NCBI RefSeq assembly: GCF_014205155.1
Contig: NZ_JACHMX010000001.1
Location: 2,666,001-2,730,000 of the forward strand
Reading direction: 5' to 3'
Length of the DNA stretch: 64,000 nt
Source of the DNA: Amycolatopsis umgeniensis
GTDB taxonomy: Bacteria > Actinomycetota > Actinomycetes > Mycobacteriales > Pseudonocardiaceae
Shown here: piece by piece, positions 54,093-62,566 of the stretch
Position numbering within the stretch: the first letter of the stretch is position 1
How the letters are laid out: every line of letters starts with the position of its first letter
Notes under the pieces: model-generated
Seen by the model: the letters and a program-made list of their open reading frames with translations, nothing else
Databases searched by the model: none
Told to the model about the DNA's origin: nothing
Translations under genes and position numbers: made by a program

Positions 54093-55089
54093 CTTGGATC
54101 CGGAACTCCAGCAGGCTGCGCTGGTCGGTCAGCGTGGTGACGGAGTCGAAGACCAGGTCGTGAGCGGCGGCGAGTTCGCGGAGTTCGTCGAGGCGCCGCT
54201 CACGGCCGCCGTAGAGCACGAGCATGACCAGATCCCACTCGGTTTGGGCCCCGAGTCCGCCGACGGCCTCGATGACGAGGACGCGACCTCCCGGGCGGGC
54301 CGCTTCGGCGCAGCGGGCCAGGATGCGGTGAGCGTGCTCGTCGTCCCAGTCATGGAGGATGTCGGACAGCAGATAGGCGTCCGCCCCGGCCGGGAGCGGA
54401 TCGAAGAAACTTCCCGCGGTCACGTCGACCCGGTCTTCGAGCCCCTGCTCGCGCAATTCCTTCTCCGCACCGGCCGCGGTGGGCGCGAGATCGACGAGAT
54501 GGCCGCGCACCGACGGGTTGGCCGTCAGGATCGCGGCGAGCAGGCTGCCGTGGCCGCCGCCGACGTCGACGATCGTGCCGAAGCGGGACCAGCCGAAACC
54601 GGCGACGAGCCCCGGGATCTGCGCGCTGAACCGCTGGGTCATCTGCCGGTCGAACGACTCCCGGAGCCGGGGCCGCTCGGCGAGGTCGGCCCAGAAGTCC
54701 TTGCCGTAGCGGCGGACGTAGCCCGCCTGACCGGTGGCGATGCTGTGCGCGAGTTCGACGAACGCCAGCTCGCCTCGCCCGCCGGCGGCCTCCATGTCCA
54801 GGAGTCCGGCGAGGCCGTTTCCCGCGTCGGCACGGAGGTTCGCGCCGTAGCCGGTGGTGCGGTAGCCGCTCGATGTCCGTTCCACGACACCGAGGGTGGT
54901 GAGGTGACCCAGCAGCAGATCGAGCGCGAGCGGGGATTGGCCGAGTTCCGCCGCCAGCTCGTCGGCGGCGGCGCCGTCGCCGGACAGCCGGTCCGGCAAC
55001 CCGAGGGTGACCGCGACCCGCAGCGCCATCGGCGTCGCCAGCCCGGCCAGCCGGAGGAGTTCGTTTCTGTCGTTGTCATGGTTCGCCAC
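54082..55089 (-). CDS. SAM-dependent O-methyltransferase (plant-type/acetylserotonin family)
   Basis: This 335-residue enzyme has an N-terminal dimerisation/winged-helix domain (about 10-85; 'LLRLAGLATPMALRVAVTLG') and a Rossmann methyltransferase domain. The SAM motif I is 'TIVDVGGGHGSLLAAIL' and the catalytic-region text is 'AYLLSDILHDWDDEHAHRIL' with the conserved His-Asp. Members methylate hydroxyls on polyketides or indoles. Start GTG 55089 lacks a strong ribosome site. It lies 23 bp downstream of the class V aminotransferase gene, so the pair may be co-transcribed in a small biosynthetic unit. Confidence 0.9.
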   Translation of the reverse strand: MANHDNDRNELLRLAGLATPMALRVAVTLGLPDRLSGDGAAADELAAELGQSPLALDLLLGHLTTLGVVERTSSGYRTTGYGANLRADAGNGLAGLLDMEAAGGRGELAFVELAHSIATGQAGYVRRYGKDFWADLAERPRLRESFDRQMTQRFSAQIPGLVAGFGWSRFGTIVDVGGGHGSLLAAILTANPSVRGHLVDLAPTAAGAEKELREQGLEDRVDVTAGSFFDPLPAGADAYLLSDILHDWDDEHAHRILARCAEAARPGGRVLVIEAVGGLGAQTEWDLVMLVLYGGRERRLDELRELAAAHDLVFDSVTTLTDQRSLLEFRIQDIP

Positions 55090-55112
55090 GAAGATTCACT
55101 GTGGCAGCGTCG

Positions 55113-56240
55113 TCAACCGAGAATCTCCCGCACCGCGACGATCAGGCGATCGATTTCGTCCTCGGTGGTGTAGCCGTGCGGCGAGATCCGGAGCCCGCCG
55201 GATCTCGCCGAACAGGCGATTCCCCGCGCCTTGAGCCGTTCCGCCAACAACGGCATCGGCAGATCGCCCACCCGCACGGACACGATTCCCGAGCGATACG
55301 CGGCGCCGGGTTCCGAAAGCACCGTCGCGCCGATCTCCGAGAACCCGTCGCGGATTCGCTCGCAGAGACCGTCCACATGGGACCAGATCTCCTCGGCTCC
55401 CGCGGCCAGCAGCAACTCGATCGAGGCACCGAGACCGACGATCCCGGCGACGTTCGGCATGCCGCCTTCCAGCCGACGGGCGGTGCTGTCGGGCACGTAG
55501 TCCAGGTTGTCCCATTCTTCCCGATGGGCGACGGAGTTCCAGCCCGGCTCCAAGGGCCGCAGGAGGTCCAAACAGGACTCCCGTACGTAGAGCACGCCAC
55601 AGCCTTGCGGCCCGAGCAGCCATTTGTGCCCGTCGGCCATCGCGAAGTCGACGCCCCACTCCTCCAGCCGCGCGGGGATCACGCCAAGGCCCTGGATGAC
55701 GTCGACACAGAAGAGCGCGCCCACCTCACGGCAGACCCGGCTCAGCGCGGCGAGATCGACCCGGCGGCCGTGGCCGAACTGGACCCAGCTGGTCACCACG
55801 AGTTTGGGCGGCGGCCCCGCGGCGATCGTCTCGGCGAAGGCCTCGGTGGTGAGGCTTCCGCGCACGCGGTCCACCACCACACCGCGATCGGCGAGCGCGA
55901 GCCACGGGAACAGCGTGGACGGGAACTCGAAGTCCGGGATGACGACGCGGTCACCCGGCGACCAGTCCAGACCGTTCGCGACGAAACCGAGGCCGGTGCT
56001 GGTGTTCTTCACGAAGGCGACGTCGCGGGACGGAACCCCCATCAGCGTCGCCGCCGACGTGCGGACCCGTTCGATCGCCGCACTGTGCGCGGCGTAGGTG
56101 AACTCACCGTCCAGCGAGACCTCGAGGGCCTGCCGGTGCATGGCCTCCACCGAGGACACGGGCAGCGGGCAGATCCCGGCGTGATTGAGGTAGGCCCAAC
56201 GGTTCACGGCGGGGAACTGATCGCGCGGCAACGGAGTCAT
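55113..56240 (-). CDS. class V aminotransferase-fold PLP enzyme
   Basis: This 375-residue enzyme begins 'FPAVNRWAYLNHAGICPLP' and carries the PLP lysine in 'FAMADGHKWLLGPQGCG', with 'VKNTSTGLGFVANGLDW' for the phosphate loop. The whole-protein text resembles isopenicillin-N epimerase-like and cysteine desulfurase-like relatives, whose substrates differ, so no product is named. ATG 56240 follows GAGGAGGGTCCG. A strong palindrome lies 13-33 bp upstream of the start, suggesting tight repression. Confidence 0.85.
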   Translation of the reverse strand: MTPLPRDQFPAVNRWAYLNHAGICPLPVSSVEAMHRQALEVSLDGEFTYAAHSAAIERVRTSAATLMGVPSRDVAFVKNTSTGLGFVANGLDWSPGDRVVIPDFEFPSTLFPWLALADRGVVVDRVRGSLTTEAFAETIAAGPPPKLVVTSWVQFGHGRRVDLAALSRVCREVGALFCVDVIQGLGVIPARLEEWGVDFAMADGHKWLLGPQGCGVLYVRESCLDLLRPLEPGWNSVAHREEWDNLDYVPDSTARRLEGGMPNVAGIVGLGASIELLLAAGAEEIWSHVDGLCERIRDGFSEIGATVLSEPGAAYRSGIVSVRVGDLPMPLLAERLKARGIACSARSGGLRISPHGYTTEDEIDRLIVAVREILG

Positions 56241-56252
56241 CGGACCCTCCTC

Positions 56253-56273
56253 AAGTGAACACCGTGTCCACTT
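56253..56273. promoter_or_regulatory. palindromic operator upstream of class V aminotransferase
   Basis: Arms AAGTGAACAC and GTGTCCACTT flank one central C and pair at 9 of 10 positions. A repeat half-site GTGTCCACTT lies at 56308-56317. This is typical of a TetR-like or similar dimeric repressor. No local repressor gene is adjacent. Confidence 0.6.
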
Positions 56274-56315
56274 CGATGCCTCCGAAGCTAGCCGATAACC
56301 GGTCACGGTGTCCAC

Positions 56316-56903
56316 TTACGGTTTCAGCGTCCTCCCCGTGAGGCTTGCGGTCTCCACCGCCTCGACGTAGCTCCGCGCGACGTCCGCCGCCGGGGTGCCG
56401 CCGTCCGGTTCGCCGAGCGCGGCGAGCGTTTCGCTCACCCAGCCGGGACTGACGGCGTTGACGCGGAGGCCGCGCGGCAGTTCGCGGGCCGCGGCGGCGA
56501 CGAACGCTTCGAGCCCGACGTTGGTCAGGACACCGAACGCGCTGCCGCGCAACGTCTCCGGGATCCGGCCCGCGGTCAGCGTGACCGAGCCACCGTCGGT
56601 CAGATGCGGGATCGCGTGCCGCAGCAGGAACACCTGGCCGAGCAGTTTCCCTTGCAGGCCTTGGACGAACTCCTCGTCGGTGCCGCCGTCGACCGGGACG
56701 AGCGAGCCGCTCCCCGCGCAGCACACGACGTGGTCGATGCCCGGCTCGGCGGCGAAGAGCGCGTCAAGGGTGCCGGGCCGCTCGACGTCCACTGTGAGCT
56801 CGCCCGAACGCGACGCGGGGAGCACGGCGTGCCCGCGCGCGGCGAGCGCTTCGGAGACCGCGGCCCCGATCGTCCCGGTGGCACCGACCACGAGAATCTT
56901 CAT
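56316..56903 (-). CDS. short-chain dehydrogenase/reductase (NAD(P)-binding)
   Basis: This 195-residue Rossmann protein begins 'MKILVVGATGTIGAAVSEAL' with the cofactor loop and has 'GIDHVVCCAGSGS' where NAG is usual. The catalytic Tyr of classical SDRs is absent: the expected YxxxK place reads 'AFGVLTNVGLEAF'. It therefore belongs to the atypical short SDR group (YwnB/NmrA-like size) and may be inactive or act on quinones. ATG follows AAAGGAAAG. Confidence 0.82.
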   Translation of the reverse strand: MKILVVGATGTIGAAVSEALAARGHAVLPASRSGELTVDVERPGTLDALFAAEPGIDHVVCCAGSGSLVPVDGGTDEEFVQGLQGKLLGQVFLLRHAIPHLTDGGSVTLTAGRIPETLRGSAFGVLTNVGLEAFVAAAARELPRGLRVNAVSPGWVSETLAALGEPDGGTPAADVARSYVEAVETASLTGRTLKP

Positions 56904-56917
56904 CGGCGTCTTTCCTT

Positions 56918-57691
56918 TCAAGGTCGGGTGAAGGGCTCTGATGCGTAAGCCCGGTGCAGCGACTCGACGAACGACGGCGCTTCCGGAAGCGGCGTCGCGC
57001 CGATCCGGTGCACCGCGATCCCCGGCGTCCACGAGTTCATGACCACCGCGCCGGCGAGTCGCGGCAGGTCGGCGAGCGTGACCTCCTGATCCCGCTGCGG
57101 CACGCCGAGCGCCTCCAGCCTTCGCCGCACGATGCCCATCGTGGTTCCCCGCAGCAGTCCCGCGTCGGGCCACACCACAGTATCGCCGTCCCAGAAGGCG
57201 AGGTTCCAGATCGTCGCTTCACTGAGCCTGCCCCGACGATCGACGAACGCCGCGTCGTCGAACCCTTCCTCGACGGCCTGCCTGCGGAAGTACGTCTTCG
57301 CCATCTCGCCAGTGTGCTTGATAGATGGGAGGACGCGTTCGTGTTCGACGGCCGTCAGCGTCAACGGACCCGTCGGACCGGACGACGGCGGCCGGGTGCG
57401 GACCAGGACTTCGAGTTCGCCCGGTAGGTGGATCGTGGCGGTCAGCGAGACGTCGGCGGGGCCGGACTCCAGCGCCTTGCGCAGGTACGAGCGGATCCGG
57501 TCGTCGGGCAGGGCTTCGCCGAACAAGTCCAGCGAAGCGGTGCGGAGCCGGTCCAGATGCAGGTCGAGGCCGCGGATCCGGCCGTCACGCACCTGCATGG
57601 CCGTGAAGTGGGCGAAGGCCGCGAAGGCGAGAGGCGCCAGATCTTCGGCTGTCGCGGTCTCGCCGTTTCTCTGGGCGACGAAGGAACTCAT
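56918..57691 (-). CDS. class IV aminotransferase (4-amino-4-deoxychorismate lyase-like)
   Basis: This 257-residue PLP enzyme of the class IV fold has 'RIRGLDLHLDRLRTASLDLF' near residue 40, the PLP lysine region 'VLPSIKHTGEMAKTY', and 'GRLSEATIWNLAFWDGDTVV' and 'TMGIVRRRLEALG' for the phosphate and carboxylate loops. Pabc-like or branched-chain-like roles are both possible. ATG 57691 fits the usual length. It lies just after dnaE on the same strand, with a 49-bp gap. Confidence 0.85.
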   Translation of the reverse strand: MSSFVAQRNGETATAEDLAPLAFAAFAHFTAMQVRDGRIRGLDLHLDRLRTASLDLFGEALPDDRIRSYLRKALESGPADVSLTATIHLPGELEVLVRTRPPSSGPTGPLTLTAVEHERVLPSIKHTGEMAKTYFRRQAVEEGFDDAAFVDRRGRLSEATIWNLAFWDGDTVVWPDAGLLRGTTMGIVRRRLEALGVPQRDQEVTLADLPRLAGAVVMNSWTPGIAVHRIGATPLPEAPSFVESLHRAYASEPFTRP

Positions 57692-57740
57692 GTCCGCACC
57701 GTAATCCGGTCGCGGCTCAGGCTGGTGCGCCGCGCCGGGG

Positions 57741-60700
57741 TCACGCACGGCCCGGCGTGATGCCGGGAACGGACTTCAGCTCGCCCAGGAGTGCCGCGCT
57801 GATCGCGACCGGATAGTCGTCGAGCGCGTACGACGTCCCGGCGAGCTTCACCCGGACCGGGGTTTCGCCCTTGTGCGCCAGTAAGGTCCGCTTCAGTTCG
57901 AGCACCGCGTCCTCGGTCAGCTTCGCGGCGATCGCGTGCAGCGTCAGCGGTGGCTCCTCGTCCCCCGCGGCGGAAAGGTCGAGCGGGGTCAGCCCGCCAC
58001 CGAACACGGACATCTTGTCCTCCCGCCAGTTCACCCGGCCGCTGACGCGGACGGCGTTGTCCTCGGCCAGATCCGCCGCGAACAGCGCGTAGGCCTTGGG
58101 AAAGAACAGCACTTCGAGCGCGGCGTCCAGATCTTCGATCACGCAGATCGCCCACGGCTCGCCCTTCTTGTTCACCCGCCGCTCCAAGGACGTGATGAGC
58201 CCGGCGACGACCAGTTCCCCTTCCCTGGGCGGATTGTCGAGGATCGCCGCGATCGGCCGGGGCGCGTGTTTGCGCAGAAGGCGTTCCGCCCCGTCGAGTG
58301 GATGCGCGGAAACGTACAGCCCGAGCATTTCCCTTTCGTGGGCGAGAAGTTCCTTGCGCGGCCACTCCTGGGCACCGAATTCGAGGTGAGCGAGCGGTGA
58401 CGTGTCGTCTTGGCTCTCCTCACCGGAACCGAAGAGATCGAACTGTCCCATCGCCTGCTTGCGTTTCAGCGGCACCACGGCGTCCACCGCGTCCTCGTGC
58501 ACCCGCAGGATCGAGAGCCGCGTATGGCCGAGCGAGTCGAAAGCGCCGGCCTTCGCCAAGGATTCGAGGACGCGTTTGTTGCAGGCCACCAGTTCCGCTT
58601 TGTCGAGGAAGTCGGTGAACGACGCGTACTTCCCCTTCTCCCGCCTAGTCGCGATGATCGAGTCGACGACGTTCACGCCGACGTTGCGCACCGCGCCCAG
58701 CCCGAACCGGATCGCGTTCCCCACCGCCGAGAACCGGAGGCCCGATTCGTTGACGTCCGGCGGCAGCACCTCGATCCCCAGCCTGCGGCACTCCGAGAGG
58801 TAGACCGCGGACTTGTCCTTGTTGTCCCCCACCGAAGTCAGCAGACCGGCCATGTACTCGGCCGGATAGTTCGCCTTGAGGTACGCGGTCCAATAGCCGA
58901 CCAGGCCGTAGCCGGCGGCGTGGGATTTGTTGAACGCGTATCCGGCGAACGGGAGGATCGCGTCCCAGAGGGCCCGCACGGCGTCGAGGGAGAACCCGTT
59001 CGCGATCATACCGTCCCGGAAGCCCTCGAACTCCCTTTCCAGTACTTCTTTCTTCTTCTTGCCCATCGCCTTGCGCAGCACGTCGGCCCGGCCCATGGAA
59101 TAGCCGGCGACGTCGCGTGCGATCCGCATGATCTGTTCCTGGTACACGATCAGGCCGTGGGTCTCGGCCAGGATCTCGCGCAGCGGCCCGGCCAGCTCGG
59201 GATGGATCGACTCGATCGGCTGCCTGCGGTTCTTGCGGTCCGCGTAGTTGTTGTGCGTGTTCATCGCGATCGGGCCGGGGCGGTACAGCGCGTTCACCGC
59301 GATGATGTCGCCGAAGCCGGTCGGCCCCATGCGGCGCAGCAGATCCCGCATCGCGCCGCCGTCGAGCTGGAAGACGCCGAGGCTGTCGCCGCGGGCGAGC
59401 AGTTCGTAGGTCGCCGGATCGTCGACGCCGAGCCTGTCGAGATCGATGTCCTCGCCGCGGTTGTCCTTGATGTTGTCGAGCGCGTCGCCGATGACGGTGA
59501 GGTTGCGCAGGCCGAGGAAGTCCATTTTCAGCAGGCCGATGGCCTCGCACGACGGGTAGTCCCAGCCGGTGATGACCGCGCCGTCGTCCCGCCGCCACAA
59601 CGGGATCGCGTCGAGCAGCGGCTCACTCGACATGATGACGGCGCAGGCGTGCACACCGGCGTTGCGGATCAGTCCTTCGAGTCCGCGGGCGGTCTCGAAG
59701 ATCTTGGCCGCCTCGCCGTCTCCTTCCAGCAGCGCGCGGACCTCCGCCGCCTCGGCGTACCGTTCGTGATCAGGCTCGACGATCCCGGCGAGCGGGATGT
59801 CCTTCGCCGCGACCGGCGGCGGCAGCGCCTTGGAGATCCGGTCCGCGATCGCGTACCCGCTCTGTCCATAATGGACACGCGCGGAGTCCTTGATGGCAGC
59901 CTTGGTCTTGATGGTGCCGAAGGTGATCACCTGCGCGACGTGGTCGGCGCCGTACTTGTCGGTGGCGTAACGGATCATCTCGCCGCGGCGCCGGTCGTCG
60001 AAGTCCATGTCGATGTCCGGCATGGAGACCCGTTCGGGATTGAGGAACCGTTCGAAGAGCAGGCCGAGGTCGATCGGGTCCAGGTTGGTGATGCCGAGCG
60101 CGTACGCGACGAGCGAGCCCGCCGCTGAGCCGCGGCCGGGCCCGACGCGGATGCCGACCTCACGGGCGTGCCTCATCAGGTCGGCGGTGATCAGGAAGTA
60201 CGCCGGGAAGCCCTTGTCGGCGATCACGCCGATCTCGAAGTCGGCGCGGGCGGCATAGGCTTCGGGCACGCCGTCGGGCAGTCTCCACCGGAGCCCGTCC
60301 GCGACCTCCGCGCGCAACCAGGACTCCTCGTCGTGCCCCTCGGGAACCTCGAAGACCGGCATGCGGTCGACGTGCCGGTAGACCTCGTCATAGGACTCGA
60401 TGCGTTCCGCGATGAGCAAAGTGGAATCCGCCGCGCCCGGGACCTCGGCGTCCCAATACCGGCGCATCTCCTCCGCGGACTTGAGGTAGTAGCCGTCGCC
60501 GTCGAACTTGAACCGGCCTGGATCGTCGAGGGTCTTGCCGGACTGGACGCACAGCAGCGCGGAGTGCGCGGCGGCCTGGTCCTGGCTCACGTAATGCGAA
60601 TCGTTAGTGGCCAACGGTTTCAGCTCTAGGCGCCGCCCGATGTCCAGCAGCCCGTCCCGCACGGACCGCTCGATCGGGAGGCCGTGGTCCATCAGTTCCA

Positions 60701-61253
60701 GGAAGAAGCCGTCCGCGCCGAAGATGTCGCGATAGTCCGAAGCCGCCTGGATCGCCTCGTCCGGCTGGCCGAGCCGGAGCCTGGTCTGCACCTCGCCGGA
60801 CGGGCATCCGGTGGTGGCGATGATGCCTTCGTGGTGCCGCGCGAGGAGTTCGCGATCCATCCGGGGTTTGCGGTAGTAGCCCTCCAGGCTCGCCGAAGAC
60901 GACAGCCTGAACAGGTTCCGCAGCCCCGCCGCGTTCTCCGCGAGCATGGTCATATGCGTGTAGGCGCCGCCGCCGGACACGTCGCCGCCGTCGCCGCGCC
61001 GTCCCCAGAACACCGGCTTCTTGTGGAACCGCGACTCGGGCGCGAGGTAGGCCTCGATGCCGATCACCGGCTTGATCCCGGCCGACACGGACTGCCGGTA
61101 GAACTCGTCCGCGCCGTACATGTTGCCGTGGTCGGTCATGCCCACCGCGGGCATGCCGAGCCGATGGGCCTCGGCGAACAGCGGCGCGATCTTGGCCGCG
61201 CCGTCGAGCATCGAGTACTCGGTATGAACGTGCAGGTGCACGAAGGAGTCCAC
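57741..61253 (-). CDS. dnaE: DNA polymerase III alpha subunit (DnaE type)
   Basis: This 1170-residue replicative-type polymerase has an N-terminal PHP domain with metal ligands intact ('[13 protein letters not shown]', '[13 protein letters not shown]', '[11 protein letters not shown]'), a palm with the catalytic Asp pair '[14 protein letters not shown]' at residues about 413-415 and a third Asp in '[12 protein letters not shown]', fingers '[15 protein letters not shown]', and a C-terminal OB-fold ('[20 protein letters not shown]'). Length fits DnaE1, not the shorter DnaE2/ImuC. The neighbours are not the usual lspA-rluD-dnaE set, so this may be a second copy. GTG 61253 follows GGGGAGTGACCG. 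Confidence 0.93.
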   Translation of the reverse strand: MDSFVHLHVHTEYSMLDGAAKIAPLFAEAHRLGMPAVGMTDHGNMYGADEFYRQSVSAGIKPVIGIEAYLAPESRFHKKPVFWGRRGDGGDVSGGGAYTHMTMLAENAAGLRNLFRLSSSASLEGYYRKPRMDRELLARHHEGIIATTGCPSGEVQTRLRLGQPDEAIQAASDYRDIFGADGFFLELMDHGLPIERSVRDGLLDIGRRLELKPLATNDSHYVSQDQAAAHSALLCVQSGKTLDDPGRFKFDGDGYYLKSAEEMRRYWDAEVPGAADSTLLIAERIESYDEVYRHVDRMPVFEVPEGHDEESWLRAEVADGLRWRLPDGVPEAYAARADFEIGVIADKGFPAYFLITADLMRHAREVGIRVGPGRGSAAGSLVAYALGITNLDPIDLGLLFERFLNPERVSMPDIDMDFDDRRRGEMIRYATDKYGADHVAQVITFGTIKTKAAIKDSARVHYGQSGYAIADRISKALPPPVAAKDIPLAGIVEPDHERYAEAAEVRALLEGDGEAAKIFETARGLEGLIRNAGVHACAVIMSSEPLLDAIPLWRRDDGAVITGWDYPSCEAIGLLKMDFLGLRNLTVIGDALDNIKDNRGEDIDLDRLGVDDPATYELLARGDSLGVFQLDGGAMRDLLRRMGPTGFGDIIAVNALYRPGPIAMNTHNNYADRKNRRQPIESIHPELAGPLREILAETHGLIVYQEQIMRIARDVAGYSMGRADVLRKAMGKKKKEVLEREFEGFRDGMIANGFSLDAVRALWDAILPFAGYAFNKSHAAGYGLVGYWTAYLKANYPAEYMAGLLTSVGDNKDKSAVYLSECRRLGIEVLPPDVNESGLRFSAVGNAIRFGLGAVRNVGVNVVDSIIATRREKGKYASFTDFLDKAELVACNKRVLESLAKAGAFDSLGHTRLSILRVHEDAVDAVVPLKRKQAMGQFDLFGSGEESQDDTSPLAHLEFGAQEWPRKELLAHEREMLGLYVSAHPLDGAERLLRKHAPRPIAAILDNPPREGELVVAGLITSLERRVNKKGEPWAICVIEDLDAALEVLFFPKAYALFAADLAEDNAVRVSGRVNWREDKMSVFGGGLTPLDLSAAGDEEPPLTLHAIAAKLTEDAVLELKRTLLAHKGETPVRVKLAGTSYALDDYPVAISAALLGELKSVPGITPGRA

Positions 61254-61346
61254 CGGTCACTCCCCACGGTTGTACGATTCCGGCCTGACGTGGCGATTGG
61301 ACCGAAGGCACACAGGCACTGTCCAACAAGCGACACGCGGCAAGCG

Positions 61347-61361
61347 ACAACCGGAAGTTGT
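61347..61361 (+). promoter_or_regulatory. LysR-box-like palindrome
   Basis: ACAACCGGAAGTTGT (5-5-5) lies 13 bp before the LysR gene start, in the gap shared with dnaE. LysR proteins commonly bind such interrupted palindromes at their own promoter. Confidence 0.5.
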
Positions 61362-61373
61362 AGGGAGTGCACA

Positions 61374-62321
61374 GTGGAGCTGGACCTGGGCGCGGTCCGC
61401 GCGTTCGTCGCGGTGGCCGAGGACCGGTACTTCGGCGAGGCGGCGATCCGGCTGGAGGTGAGCCAGCAGGCGATCTCCAAGCGGGTCGCGAAACTCGAGG
61501 CGGACCTCGGCGTGCGGCTGCTGTCGCGGACACGCGGCGGGGCCGAGCCGACCGAAGACGGCGAGGAGTTCCTCAAACACGCTCGCGCGCTGATCAGCCT
61601 CGCGGACCAGGCCGTCGAGCGGCTTCACGGCAGGCGGCGCCCGCTGCGCGTCGACGTCCTCGGCACGCGGCTGGCGACCATGGAGGTGATCCGGGCCTTC
61701 CACGCCGATCACGACGACGAACTGGAGCTCGTCACGCCGGGCCTGGGGGCGATGCGCCGGTCGATGCTGCCCGAGACGGTCGATGCCGCCTTCGCCCGCG
61801 TCAGCACCGTGCCGGACCCCGCGATCGGCCGCACGCCCGCCTATCTGGAACCGGCGAACCTGCTGGTCGGGCGGCGGCATCCGCTCGCACGGCGGCGGCG
61901 GGTCGCGATGGCGGAACTCGCCGGCCTCACGGCCTGGATGCCGTACAACGCGCGGGCCAGCGAATGGGCGGAGTTCTGGCAGGAGCTGTGCCCGGCGTTC
62001 GGCATCCTCGTCGACACCGACGGCCCGAACTTCGGGCTCGAGCACCACATCGAGGTGCTCAGCGAGTCTAAGGACCGCCTGGGTTTCGTCGGCGCGAAGA
62101 TGCACGTGCCCTGGCATCCGGACGTCGTCCAGATCCCGCTCGTCGACCCGACGCCGGTGTACCCGTTCTCGCTGCTGTGGCGGCATGAGAACCGGCACCC
62201 GACGCTGCCGCTGCTGATCGAGCACGTCCGGTCCGGCTACCGGCCCTTCGACCCGGAGCGGCAGTGGCTCCCGGTGTCGGACCAGGCGGCGATGAGCCAC
62301 GTGAGTGGCGAGGACGGTTAG
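61374..62321 (+). CDS. LysR family transcriptional regulator
   Basis: This 315-residue regulator has an N-terminal winged HTH (about 3-62; 'AVRAFVAVAEDRYFGEAAIR', 'LEVSQQAISKRVAKLEADLG') and a periplasmic-fold effector domain (about 88-300). The latter reads 'LRVDVLGTRLATMEVIRAFH', 'AFARVSTVPDPAIGRTPAYL' and 'AWMPYNARASEWAEFWQELC'. GTG 61374 is preceded by TAGGGAG. It is divergent from dnaE, but the usual LysR target would be the following molybdenum enzyme or a nearby operon. Confidence 0.88.
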   Translation: MELDLGAVRAFVAVAEDRYFGEAAIRLEVSQQAISKRVAKLEADLGVRLLSRTRGGAEPTEDGEEFLKHARALISLADQAVERLHGRRRPLRVDVLGTRLATMEVIRAFHADHDDELELVTPGLGAMRRSMLPETVDAAFARVSTVPDPAIGRTPAYLEPANLLVGRRHPLARRRRVAMAELAGLTAWMPYNARASEWAEFWQELCPAFGILVDTDGPNFGLEHHIEVLSESKDRLGFVGAKMHVPWHPDVVQIPLVDPTPVYPFSLLWRHENRHPTLPLLIEHVRSGYRPFDPERQWLPVSDQAAMSHVSGEDG

Positions 62322-62362
62322 TGAGGGGAGGGCACATGTGTCGAAGCCCTGATCTCGCTCTT

Positions 62363-62415
62363 TCCGTGAAGGCCTCCTTCCCTACCTTGAGCGTAGGGAA
62401 GGAGGCCTTCACGGA
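62363..62415. terminator. GTGAAGGCC-family hairpin
   Basis: Perfect 23-bp arms (62363-62385 with 62393-62415) beginning TCCGTGAAGGCC lie 42 bp after the LysR stop. Same family as 8301, 26706, 28459 and 46893. Confidence 0.75.
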
Positions 62416-62566
62416 CATACCCCAACAGGACAGCGGCGCCCGACCGGTCGACGCGACGGCGAGTTCTCGCGGCGGCATGGTCGAGCGTGGAGTGGTCCGC
62501 TCTGACCGTCCGCCGTGACCCATGTGCACGATGCGCGAAGGGCCGCCGATACGGAAAAGTGAAGTC

